DNA of 64,000 bases from Planctomycetota bacterium (GTDB taxonomy: Bacteria > Planctomycetota > Planctomycetia > Pirellulales > UBA1268). Below are positions 33,617 through 42,035 of this stretch, piece by piece. The translations under genes were made by a program, and so were the position numbers. Within the stretch, counting starts at the first letter, position 1. Every line of letters begins with the position of its first letter. The stretch spans positions 62,001 to 126,000 of the forward strand of contig QWOQ01000006.1 in the NCBI GenBank assembly GCA_003669585.1, read 5' to 3'. The notes beneath the pieces are model-generated. The model had not been told where the DNA came from. It made no database searches and was given only the letters and a program-made list of their open reading frames with translations.

Positions 33617-35539
33617 ATGGCGGTTGACTTGGACATCGAAAGCTGGAGCAGCGCAGATGCTTCGGAACTCTACGAAGTTGCACGTTGGGGGAACGGCTAT
33701 TTTTCCGTTTCAACAAATGGACATCTGCTGGTTCATCCTGAAAAGGATCCTTCCAAATCAATCGATCTCAAGCACTTAATCGACCGACTTCAGGTGCGAG
33801 GAATTGATCTCCCGATTCTTCTACGTTTTGCAGAAATTTTGAAACATAGACTCGGTGAAATTCACAATGCATTTACTTCAGCGATGCGAGAAGGTGGTTA
33901 TCGCGGAGAGTATTGTTGCGTGTATCCGATCAAGGTGAATCAACAGCGTCAGGTCGTCGAGGAAGTGTTGCAATTTGGCAGGCCGTTTCATTTTGGTCTC
34001 GAGGCTGGAAGTAAGCCTGAGCTGCTGGCGGTTGTGGCACTTGCCGACAATGAGACACCGATTATTTGCAATGGATTCAAAGATGCTGAGTTTATTGAAA
34101 CAGCGATGCTGGCGCAAAAAATAGGCAGACACATCATCCCGGTGGTAGAGCGTTTTTCTGAGCTGCCCCTGGTGCTCGAATATGCGGAGAAAGTGGGGGT
34201 TCGGCCCCGAATTGGAATGCGGCTAAAGCTTGCCACGCGGGGCTCTGGCCGATGGCAGGCATCGGGTGGTGTTCGCAGCAAGTTTGGATTAACGGCGGGC
34301 GAATTGCTCAAAGGATTAGAGCTGCTCAAGGGGCTGGGAATGGAAGACTGTTTGCAGTTACTTCATTTTCATCAGGGAAGTCAGATCACAAATATCCGAC
34401 ATATCAAAGCGGCGTTGAGCGAGGCTTCGAGAATCTATACGGAGCTGCTGAAGCGAGGAGCTGGCCTGCGGTATCTCGATGTCGGTGGCGGGCTGGGCGT
34501 GGATTACGACGGCTCGCAGACAAATTTTGAGTCGAGTGTCAATTACAGTCTTCAAGAATATGCCAACGACGTTGTCTATCACATTCAAAACGCCTGTGAT
34601 GAGGCAGGCGTACCTCATCCAACCATTATTTCGGAAAGTGGACGGGCGGTGGTGGCCTACCACAGCGTGCTGGTATTCGGAGTGCTCGGTGTTTCCGAAC
34701 AGGTTGGAAAAGGTGAAAATATGGAGCCATCTCCTGACGCCGAGCAACCTTTGCACGATCTTATGGAGACATTTCAAAACGTCAACGTCCGCAATCTGCT
34801 TGAAAGCTTTCACGATGCCCAGCAGGCACTCGATACGGCAATGAGTCTTTTCTCCAGTGGCTATCTTCCGCTCGATCAGCGATCGGCTGTGGAAAATCTA
34901 TACTGGTCGATCTGTCGTCGCATTTGCAAGTTGACCAAACAGTTGGAGTTTATTCCGGAGGAGCTTGAGGGACTTGAAGCGTCACTCTCTGACACGTACT
35001 TCTGCAACTTTTCTTTGTTTCAATCGATTCCCGATAGCTGGGCGATCAAGCAACTCTTTCCCGTCATGCCCATTCACCGGCTCGATCAACGTCCAACCCG
35101 CGCAGCGGTGTTGGGTGACATCACGTGCGACTCAGATGGAAAAATTGACCAATTTATAGATCGCCGCGATGTAAAACGCACACTGCCGCTTCATGCGTGG
35201 GAGGGAGACCCATATTACCTCGGCGCATTTCTGATAGGTGCGTATCAGGAAATTCTTGGTGATCTTCATAATTTGTACGGCGATACCAATGCAGTGCACG
35301 TGAGCACTGATGAGCGAGGAGAAGTGGTACTCGATGCCGTGATCAAGGGAGACACGGTGCGGGAAGTGCTCGAATATGTGGAATTCGCTCCCGATCGACT
35401 TGTGCAGCAACTTCGAGATTCAATTGAACAGGCCGTTCGTGAAGGCCGAATCTGCGATTTACAGGCTGGCAGATTTCTCAAGTTCTACGAAGAGGGACTC
35501 GGGGGCTATACCTATCTTGAAGAGCCAGAGAAACAGTAA
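33617..35539 (+). CDS. speA: Biosynthetic arginine decarboxylase
   Basis: This PLP enzyme makes agmatine from arginine, the first step of one putrescine/spermidine route. Conserved parts are WGNGYFSVSTNGHL at the start, the PLP lysine motif YPIKVNQQRQV (Lys106), LLHFHQGSQITNI, YLDVGGGLGVDYDGS and SESGRAVVAYHS. The length of 640 residues fits the SpeA type. I start at ATG 33617, because GGAG at 33605-33608 is eight bases upstream; a GTG at 33608 overlaps that site. No agmatinase or spermidine synthase gene is next to it. Confidence 0.96.
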   Translation: MAVDLDIESWSSADASELYEVARWGNGYFSVSTNGHLLVHPEKDPSKSIDLKHLIDRLQVRGIDLPILLRFAEILKHRLGEIHNAFTSAMREGGYRGEYCCVYPIKVNQQRQVVEEVLQFGRPFHFGLEAGSKPELLAVVALADNETPIICNGFKDAEFIETAMLAQKIGRHIIPVVERFSELPLVLEYAEKVGVRPRIGMRLKLATRGSGRWQASGGVRSKFGLTAGELLKGLELLKGLGMEDCLQLLHFHQGSQITNIRHIKAALSEASRIYTELLKRGAGLRYLDVGGGLGVDYDGSQTNFESSVNYSLQEYANDVVYHIQNACDEAGVPHPTIISESGRAVVAYHSVLVFGVLGVSEQVGKGENMEPSPDAEQPLHDLMETFQNVNVRNLLESFHDAQQALDTAMSLFSSGYLPLDQRSAVENLYWSICRRICKLTKQLEFIPEELEGLEASLSDTYFCNFSLFQSIPDSWAIKQLFPVMPIHRLDQRPTRAAVLGDITCDSDGKIDQFIDRRDVKRTLPLHAWEGDPYYLGAFLIGAYQEILGDLHNLYGDTNAVHVSTDERGEVVLDAVIKGDTVREVLEYVEFAPDRLVQQLRDSIEQAVREGRICDLQAGRFLKFYEEGLGGYTYLEEPEKQ

Positions 35540-35615
35540 GCGGGAAGGATCTCGCGGCCTCGCATTCAATAGTTAGGTGATCCGCAGACGATTCCTTACT
35601 CCCACGGTGTTTTCG

Positions 35616-37658
35616 ATGCAGCTTGTTCATGTTGGTGCTGCGGTGCTCAATCAGACGCCGCTGGATTGGAATGGCAACCGGGACAGAATTGTTTCGGCGA
35701 TTGAAATAGCCCGCAACAAGGGAATTTCGGTCATCTGCCTGCCAGAACTGTGTATTTCGGGATATGGATGTGAAGACGCATTTCAATCGCCGGGTGTTCA
35801 GCGAATGGCGTGGACGGTCCTCGAAGAGATCGTTCCATTCACGCACGGTGTGGTCGTCGCGATTGGCCTGCCGGTGCGGTTTGAAAGTGGCGTATACGAT
35901 GCGGTGGCGGTTGTCGTAAATGGAAAAATCGAGGGTGTCGTTGCAAAACAGCATCTCGCTGGAGATGGAATTCATTACGAGCCCCGATGGTTTCGCGCAT
36001 GGCCTGCGGGTCGTCGTGTGATCGCAACTTTTGAAGGACGCCGAGTGCCATTTGGAGATTTTCGATTCGATTGTGGTGGAGTTCGAATCGGCTTTGAAAT
36101 CTGTGAGGACGCTTGGGCCGCCGCGAGACCTGGCGCAGCCTTGGCCTCAAGGGGAGTCGATCTGCTTCTCAATCCTTCAGCGAGCCATTTTGCATTTGCA
36201 AAGAACGAGGTCCGAAGGCGTTTTGTTCTGGAGGGTTCGAGGGCCTTCGGAGTGACTTACATCTACACGAATCTTCTCGGTAACGAATCGGGAAGAGCGA
36301 TTTACGACGGCGGAGTACTGATTGCCACGCTTGGTCGAATGGTGACGCGGGGAAAACGATTCGGATTTTGCGACGTGTCGGTGTCGGATGCGGTTGTCGA
36401 TCTTGATGCGACAAGACTTTTTCAATCAAGAGTCACACACCTCGCTCCTTCTCTACAAAATGATTCGAAGGACTGCATTGATGTGCCATTCGTCGTACCG
36501 TTTACGACGCAGACGGAATCGGCCGAGGTAACAGTGGGTTACGATTCGTGGGAGGATAGCCCAAGCATCAAGGAAGAAGAATTTACTCGAGCCGTTGGCC
36601 TAGGATTGATTGACTATCTTCGCAAAAGTCGTTCAAGCGGGTTTGTTGTGTCAGCAAGCGGTGGAGCAGATTCATCGGCGGTTGCATGTCTGGTGTCGCT
36701 CGCCGTGGAGCGTGGCGTGAGAGAGCAATCTCTTGAAAAATTTGCATCGAGAATCGGGCTTGCTGGCGAAGTTCTTTCGAAACTGTGTAATTCACAACCC
36801 TCGACTGCCGTTCGCGAACTTATTCGGCAAGTCCTGACATGCGTCTACCAATCGACGGCGAATTCAAGTGTCACAACACGCACCGCAGCGAGTGTCGTTG
36901 CGCAGGCAATAGGTGCTGAGTTTCTCGAATTTGACGTCGATCAAATCGTATGCCTTTATGAACAGATAGTTTCCAAAGCGATTGATCGTTCTTTGGAATG
37001 GAATCGGGATGATATCGCTCGGCAAAATATTCAAGCGAGAGTTCGATCACCAGGGATTTGGATGCTTGCCAATATACGCAACTCCCTGTTGGTCTCGACA
37101 AGCAATCGGTCAGAGGCCGCCGTAGGATACGCGACGATGGACGGAGACACCTCTGGTGGGATCGCGCCGATTGCAGGTATCGACAAGGCGTACCTTCGAG
37201 ACTGGTTGTTGTGGCTTGAAACTACGGGGCCGCAAGATCTTGGTCCGATTGCCGCTCTCAAAAGCGTGAATGATCAGTCGCCAACAGCGGAGTTGCGGCC
37301 TCCGAGAGACTTGCAGACGGATGAAGCCGATCTCATGCCCTACGATGTGCTCGATGCAGCAGAGCGAGCGGCAATTCGCGATAAGCAAACTCCGCTGGAA
37401 GTGTGGCGCAAACTCGTGGTTGCATTTCCAGCTCATTCACCCAGGCAGCTGAGTGAGTGGACAGAGCGTTTTTTCCGTTTGTGGAGCCGTAATCAGTGGA
37501 AACGAGAACGCTACGCCCCCTCCTTTCATCTCGATGACGAGGATCTCGATCCAAAGTCGTGGTGTCGATTTCCGATTCTATCGGGAGGTTTTGATCGAGA
37601 ACTGGCTGAGTTACGAATTGCTTCGGGCTTGGCCACGAAAGCGAATCCGTCCGCTTGA
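35616..37658 (+). CDS. nadE: Glutamine-dependent NAD+ synthetase
   Basis: This enzyme amidates deamido-NAD+ in the last step of NAD synthesis, using ammonia from its own glutaminase domain. The N-terminal nitrilase domain has the Glu-Lys-Cys triad in LPELCISGYGCED, VAKQHLAGDG and FEICEDAW. The C-terminal synthetase domain has the P-loop SASGGADSSAVAC and NSLLVSTSNRSEAAVGYATMDGD. I chose ATG 35616 (about 680 residues), where the family N-terminus MQLVHVGAAVLNQTPLDW begins; in-frame GTG codons at 35577 and 35607 are alternatives and no start has a good ribosome binding site. Confidence 0.94.
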   Translation: MQLVHVGAAVLNQTPLDWNGNRDRIVSAIEIARNKGISVICLPELCISGYGCEDAFQSPGVQRMAWTVLEEIVPFTHGVVVAIGLPVRFESGVYDAVAVVVNGKIEGVVAKQHLAGDGIHYEPRWFRAWPAGRRVIATFEGRRVPFGDFRFDCGGVRIGFEICEDAWAAARPGAALASRGVDLLLNPSASHFAFAKNEVRRRFVLEGSRAFGVTYIYTNLLGNESGRAIYDGGVLIATLGRMVTRGKRFGFCDVSVSDAVVDLDATRLFQSRVTHLAPSLQNDSKDCIDVPFVVPFTTQTESAEVTVGYDSWEDSPSIKEEEFTRAVGLGLIDYLRKSRSSGFVVSASGGADSSAVACLVSLAVERGVREQSLEKFASRIGLAGEVLSKLCNSQPSTAVRELIRQVLTCVYQSTANSSVTTRTAASVVAQAIGAEFLEFDVDQIVCLYEQIVSKAIDRSLEWNRDDIARQNIQARVRSPGIWMLANIRNSLLVSTSNRSEAAVGYATMDGDTSGGIAPIAGIDKAYLRDWLLWLETTGPQDLGPIAALKSVNDQSPTAELRPPRDLQTDEADLMPYDVLDAAERAAIRDKQTPLEVWRKLVVAFPAHSPRQLSEWTERFFRLWSRNQWKRERYAPSFHLDDEDLDPKSWCRFPILSGGFDRELAELRIASGLATKANPSA

Positions 37659-37749
37659 GAAACCATTGAAGGCGGCTCTACACTTGTGAACCCTAAGGGA
37701 GGGTCGGAAAAGTCACCGAGAGATTTATTTTCAAATTATGGAGAATTCC

Positions 37750-39222
37750 ATGCGAATCGCGAAACCGTTATCAAGACGCACGTTTCTTTTCAAAAGCGCA
37801 GCGGCAAGCGCCGGTGTTGCCACGGCATTTACAATCGCAGGAACGAAATCCTCGGGGCAAGTGATCGGATCGAATGATGCTATACGCATTGCCGTGGCAG
37901 GGATCAATGGACGAGGAGCCTCTCATATCGATGGCTTTTCAGGCGTAAAGGGAACACAAGTGACGTATCTCGTCGACCCTGATAGGCGAGTGTTTCCGGG
38001 ACGTTTGGAACAGGTTGGGAAAAAGTTCAACGGCTTTAAACCGAAGACCGTGCAGGACCTCAGAAAAGCTCTTGAGGATAAGGAGGTCGATGTTGTGTCA
38101 ATTGCCTCGACCAATCACTGGCATGCGCTCTTGGCCATTTGGGCCTGTCAGGCTGGTAAAGATGTGTACGTTGAAAAGCCTTGTAGCCACAACGTATTTG
38201 AGGGGCGAAAGCTCGTTGAAGCTGCACGAAAATACGATCGCATCGTTCAGCACGGCACCCAAAATCGTTCTGATAACAATTGGGCAAAGCTCGCTAACGC
38301 TGCACGTAGTGAAAAGTATGGAAAATTGCTCGTTGCGTACGGCTATGCAAGCAAGCCACGTGGAAGCATTGGATTTAAGGAATCAAAGCCAGTTCCACCA
38401 GAGTTCGATTTCGATCTCTGGCTTGGGCCTGCGCAGCAGCAGCCGTATCACGAAAACATCGTTCATTACAACTGGCATTGGTTCTGGGATTTTGGAAATG
38501 GAGAAATAGGAAATCAGGGCGTACATCAAATAGATATAGCCCGCTGGGGAATGCCAGCCGGTGCTACGCCGAAGAGCGTTGTGAGTATGGGAGGCCGTTT
38601 TGGATACGAGGATCAGGGCCAGACTCCGAATACGCAACTGACCATCATCGATTTTGGAGGACCGAAGTTGATCTTTGAAGATCGGGGATTAGTTGGCAGA
38701 AAGCCTGTTTCCGGAAGTGGAGAACCTGAACCTTCACGGGTCTCCAATGAATTTCTCTGCGAGGGTGGCATGCTCCGAGACGGAAAATTTTTTGCCAACG
38801 GCTCCGAAAAGGGAGAAGAGATTCCGGCGTCCGATCCTGCGCCTCATCCGGGAGGTCCATTTGGAAATTTCATCGACGCTGTTCGAAGCCGAAAACGCGA
38901 GCAACTGAATGCGGAAATTCTTGAAGGACATCTCTCAAGCGTGCTTTGTCACCTGGGAAACATTTCGTATCGAGTTGGTGCTGGTGCTTCGCTTGACACG
39001 GTTCCTGATTCCATTGCTGGCCATGCGAGATCGGTTCAGGCGTTCGAGGAAATGCGATCGCATTTAGTGAAGTATGTGGGGCTCAACCCGAGTCAGTCTA
39101 AATTTCAACTCGGGCGATCACTTCTGTGGAATGCCGAGAAGGAAAGTTTTGGCGACCCAGAAGCTGACAAGCTCCTCACCCGTGACTATCGATCGCCATT
39201 TATTGTGCCATCAAAAGTTTAA
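37750..39222 (+). CDS. Second Tat-exported Gfo/Idh/MocA-family oxidoreductase
   Basis: This is an exported NAD(P)-dependent oxidoreductase of about 490 residues. The twin-arginine motif SRRTFLFKS is followed by an Ala/Gly-rich segment. The Rossmann motif is IAVAGINGRGASH, and the signature region has STNHWHALLAIWACQAGKDVYVEKPCSHNV split over the NHWHA and EKP motifs. C-terminal motifs include GNQGVHQIDIARW. ATG 37750 has GGAG six bases upstream; ATG 37738 is an alternative. It is longer than the oxidoreductase at 1600 and only distantly similar. The substrate is unknown. Confidence 0.93.
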   Translation: MRIAKPLSRRTFLFKSAAASAGVATAFTIAGTKSSGQVIGSNDAIRIAVAGINGRGASHIDGFSGVKGTQVTYLVDPDRRVFPGRLEQVGKKFNGFKPKTVQDLRKALEDKEVDVVSIASTNHWHALLAIWACQAGKDVYVEKPCSHNVFEGRKLVEAARKYDRIVQHGTQNRSDNNWAKLANAARSEKYGKLLVAYGYASKPRGSIGFKESKPVPPEFDFDLWLGPAQQQPYHENIVHYNWHWFWDFGNGEIGNQGVHQIDIARWGMPAGATPKSVVSMGGRFGYEDQGQTPNTQLTIIDFGGPKLIFEDRGLVGRKPVSGSGEPEPSRVSNEFLCEGGMLRDGKFFANGSEKGEEIPASDPAPHPGGPFGNFIDAVRSRKREQLNAEILEGHLSSVLCHLGNISYRVGAGASLDTVPDSIAGHARSVQAFEEMRSHLVKYVGLNPSQSKFQLGRSLLWNAEKESFGDPEADKLLTRDYRSPFIVPSKV

Positions 39223-39250
39223 GCAATACAGAAATCGCGCGATCCAGATT

Positions 39251-39280
39251 CCAGCGAGCGATCAACGGCTCGCTCGCTGG
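39251..39280 (+). terminator. Strong hairpin after the second oxidoreductase gene
   Basis: CCAGCGAGCG (39251-39260) and CGCTCGCTGG (39271-39280) form a perfect GC-rich 10-bp stem with a 10-base loop, 28 bases after the stop codon. No T-run follows directly, though TTTTT occurs about 20 bases later (39300-39305). It is probably a transcript end or 3'-stabilising hairpin. Confidence 0.5.
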
Positions 39281-39397
39281 CTTGACCTATGAAAACAGTC
39301 TTTTTAAAGGGCCAAAGCGGCCTCGGCGGGTTTCGGCTTCGTTGCTACACTCCGGGCCGATCCGAATTGTTTTTCACACGGCCTGTGGAGTGAGTCT

Positions 39398-40420
39398 GTG
39401 TTCAGAATCCGACCGACCTCCGCACGTCGCAACATTCCACGAAGAGGATTTGTCTTCACGATTTGTGGCGGCTGTCTTTTTTGTATGTGTTCGACAATTC
39501 TGGCTCAAGTTCCTGCGAGTCGAGTTGGAAAATCTCCTCAATCACCTCCTCGACAGGCACCCGCACAAACTGCAGTTCAACCAAAAGCGGTGTCGCCTGA
39601 AACACAGGAGCGAATCAAAGTTGCACCAGTGCAACAGCTGTCACCGGCAGAAAGTGCGGCACTCGAACGACTGCTTGCGGCCTGGGAAGCTCGCAGTTCT
39701 GCCGTTACGACGTGGAGCTGCTCTTTTCATAAGTGGGAATACAACACGTGGAGTCCCGCTGACACAAAGGGCGAACAGTTAGCATGGTCTGAAAATACGG
39801 GCGAATTAAAATACGCTTCGCCAGACAAAGGCCTTTTCAGAATCAAGGAATCAAAACAGTGGAACGCTCAGACGCGTCGTTACGAACAGCGTACGGATCA
39901 GCCTGGAGAACACTGGGTTTCAAGCGGAACAAGCATCTATGAATTTCGTCATGCCGAAAGGCAACTGCGAGAAACAAAACTTCCCCCTGAGATGCGAGGT
40001 CGTGCAATCAGCGATGGACCACTGCCGTTTGTATTTGGTGCGAAGGCCGAAACACTGAAGACGCGCTACTTTATGCGAATCATCACACCACCAGGTGTCG
40101 CCGATCAGGTATGGCTAGAAGCAATTCCTCGCTGGCAAGGAGACGCAGCGAATTTTTCAAAAGTTGAGCTGATTCTTCAGTCGAGAGATCTGATGCCATT
40201 CGCCATGCAGATTTATAAGCCGGGAGGACAGGACCGAGACGTGTATCAGTTTGATTCAAAAACGAGCCTTATTGACAAGGGTCTCGATTTGATCCGTGAC
40301 TTTTCCAAGCCGAGCACTCCACTGGGGTACACGTTCATTCTGGAAGATGCTCCCACCGGGCCTCCTGCTCCAGCAGTTGCCCCGGAACGATTGCCTCAGA
40401 CCGCTCCACGGTCCCTGTAA
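39398..40420 (+). CDS. Secreted protein resembling the planctomycete TIGR03009 family
   Basis: This 340-residue protein has an N-terminal signal (basic start, hydrophobic CGGCLFCMCSTILAQ at about 24-38), then a Pro/Gln/Ala-rich linker to residue 75. The body has a Trp-rich pattern (TTWSCSFHKWEYNTW; GELKYASPDKGLFRI; GEHWVSSGTSIYEF; WLEAIPRWQGDA) that I associate with TIGR03009, a planctomycete family of unknown function. This resembles the outer-membrane lipoprotein carrier (LolA-like) half-barrel, but I cannot confirm that. The C-terminus is proline-rich. The start is GTG at 39398, with GGAG seven bases upstream. Confidence 0.75.
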   Translation: MFRIRPTSARRNIPRRGFVFTICGGCLFCMCSTILAQVPASRVGKSPQSPPRQAPAQTAVQPKAVSPETQERIKVAPVQQLSPAESAALERLLAAWEARSSAVTTWSCSFHKWEYNTWSPADTKGEQLAWSENTGELKYASPDKGLFRIKESKQWNAQTRRYEQRTDQPGEHWVSSGTSIYEFRHAERQLRETKLPPEMRGRAISDGPLPFVFGAKAETLKTRYFMRIITPPGVADQVWLEAIPRWQGDAANFSKVELILQSRDLMPFAMQIYKPGGQDRDVYQFDSKTSLIDKGLDLIRDFSKPSTPLGYTFILEDAPTGPPAPAVAPERLPQTAPRSL

Positions 40421-40432
40421 GAGACGAGATCA

Positions 40433-40461
40433 TTGGTCTGTTCGATGGGGGCTTGTATACT
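40433..40461 (+). promoter_or_regulatory. Candidate promoter upstream of the Minf_1886-family gene
   Basis: TTGGTC (40433-40438) and TATACT (40456-40461) are separated by exactly 17 bases, a fair sigma-70-type match. They lie about 115 bases upstream of the ATG at 40576. Confidence 0.35.
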
Positions 40462-40575
40462 TCTCACTCCGAGCAAGGAGAGAGCTCTCTGCAGACGTGA
40501 GGCATTGTGGACAGCCTCGGCGGTAAGAGCGTGAGTGAACTTTGGAAGCGCCGGGTTCCCCGGTAAAAATTATCG

Positions 40576-41073
40576 ATGACGCTGGTCGATCCCTCCCATC
40601 CGCTGTCGAAACTCCTGCAGGAGGATCGCCGCTACAAACTCGATGCCTACCTTTTTATTTTGGAGGCACTCTCCTACGCTCACGATCAGATGGGCATGGG
40701 AGAGGAACCGCCAACAGAAGATTTAGAACCCGGACTTGGTGAACAATCATCCAAGCCAATCGCCAAATCTGGCCGCATCCGTAAGAAACGAGTTGAGCGG
40801 CACCTGTCGGGGCAACAACTCAGCGAAGCTGCAAGAATCTATGCTCTTGAACAGTACGGTTATATGGCGAGGACCGTGTTAGGGAGTTGGGGGATTAAGA
40901 AGACCGCTGATTTCGGAGAGATCGTTTTCAATATGATTGAAATCGGACAAATGCGGAAAACGCGAAAGGACAAACGCGAGGATTTTCACGATGCCTACGA
41001 TTTTGCGCAGGCGTTTACGAATGATTACCGCATTACATTTCCAGCCAATTCACCGAATACAAAGAATGGCTGA
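40576..41073 (+). CDS. Minf_1886-family conserved protein
   Basis: This 165-residue cytoplasmic protein belongs to a family I know from planctomycetes and verrucomicrobia (Minf_1886, TIGR04138), function unknown. Recognised parts are RRYKLDAYLFILEALSYAHD at the start, HLSGQQLSEAARIYALEQYGYMA, TVLGSWGIKKTADFGEIVFNMIE and REDFHDAYDFAQAF at the end. A charged stretch of about 30 residues (40-73) separates the two halves. No signal or membrane segment. The ATG at 40576 lacks a clear ribosome binding site. Confidence 0.85.
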   Translation: MTLVDPSHPLSKLLQEDRRYKLDAYLFILEALSYAHDQMGMGEEPPTEDLEPGLGEQSSKPIAKSGRIRKKRVERHLSGQQLSEAARIYALEQYGYMARTVLGSWGIKKTADFGEIVFNMIEIGQMRKTRKDKREDFHDAYDFAQAFTNDYRITFPANSPNTKNG

Positions 41074-41087
41074 TCTTTTTTTATCGC

Positions 41088-41222
41088 GTGACTGGCTCCA
41101 TGCTCTCTTTTCAACAACGACAGTACGCTCCTGAAAGTGCAACTATCCGAATACTGTTTGCAATATCTTTGATCGAAATTCTCTGGCTTGGAATCCTCGT
41201 TTGGATGGCGTGGCGGACGTAA
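41088..41222 (+). CDS. Possible small membrane protein (44 or 40 residues)
   Basis: A short frame encodes a protein with a single hydrophobic helix (IRILFAISLIEILWLGILVWMAW) and an Arg-Thr end. It can start at GTG 41088 or ATG 41100 and stops at TAA 41220-41222. It lies just after the Minf_1886 gene and before the membrane protein at 41305, in the same direction. No clear ribosome binding site is visible, so this is only a candidate. Confidence 0.35.
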   Translation: MTGSMLSFQQRQYAPESATIRILFAISLIEILWLGILVWMAWRT

Positions 41223-41304
41223 TGAGCTGCCCGGCGATTGAGGTACACTGTGAAGGGCCAGTTTTTTCTCTGGTGCAAAGGATATTGACCTGGAGAAGTT
41301 CGTG

Positions 41305-41943
41305 ATGAATACGATGCCACTATCAGTCGCATTTATTCCAATGGCGATCTACTTCATATCGCTTGGAATTGTTCACTTACGACGCAGGCCTCGTGTCATC
41401 TCAGGCACGTGGGACTGGGTTGGAATCGCTCTCGCCGCCATTGGGTTGGTTGTCGTGGGCCCTCTGGCACTTGTTCAACCGGCAGCAGGAGCAGCAAAGT
41501 GGAGTTGGCCAATGCTTCTGACGCTGTACGGATTAATCGTTGCTCTGTGCGTCTTGGCTGCGAGGCCGCGCATGGTGATCTACAACACAACCGTACAACA
41601 ATTGCGCCCCCTCGTTGCAGAAGTTGCAATGGGTCTTGATCCTTTGTCGCGGTGGGCTGGTGAGAGCGTGGCGCTTCCATCTCGTGGCGTGCAGGTGCAT
41701 GTCGACGGAAACTCTCCTATGCGCACCGTTGCGGTTATTGCCTTGGGAGAACGGCCACCGATCGAAGGATGGAGTGAATTCTCTCGCAAACTTGCGCAAT
41801 CGGTAGGAAAGTTGCGAGTTCGACGCAGTCCTTGGGGATATGTCTTTCTCACGATCAGCCTAGGACTCTTTGCATGGAACGGATTCACAGCTTTGAACGG
41901 CCAATGGAAGATCTGGCTCACTTCGATTGGAATCGGTATTTGA
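41305..41943 (+). CDS. Hypothetical membrane protein
   Basis: I do not recognise this 212-residue protein. It has three N-terminal hydrophobic segments (IPMAIYFISLGIVHL; WVGIALAAIGLVVVGPLALV; WPMLLTLYGLIVALCVLAA), a soluble middle part of about 100 residues (roughly 85-185), and a C-terminal hydrophobic segment (GYVFLTISLGLFAWNGFTAL). The middle part includes VALPSRGVQVHVDGNSPM and a Trp-containing WSEFSRKLAQSVG. GGAG at 41292-41295 fits ATG 41305; GTG 41302 is an alternative. It may form a unit with the upstream small frame. Confidence 0.7.
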   Translation: MNTMPLSVAFIPMAIYFISLGIVHLRRRPRVISGTWDWVGIALAAIGLVVVGPLALVQPAAGAAKWSWPMLLTLYGLIVALCVLAARPRMVIYNTTVQQLRPLVAEVAMGLDPLSRWAGESVALPSRGVQVHVDGNSPMRTVAVIALGERPPIEGWSEFSRKLAQSVGKLRVRRSPWGYVFLTISLGLFAWNGFTALNGQWKIWLTSIGIGI

Positions 41944-42035
41944 TTCTTTTTATAAAGAGCAGCAACACAAAAAGGTGCCATCAAGATTCCTGTTTGTAAA
42001 ATCTTTGATTTCAAACCCCATACAGCTGGTCTCTT

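Noticed and set aside
39282..39782. 166-residue open frame on the plus strand
   Set aside because: Overlaps the secreted TIGR03009-like gene in another frame and has no signal or family motif.
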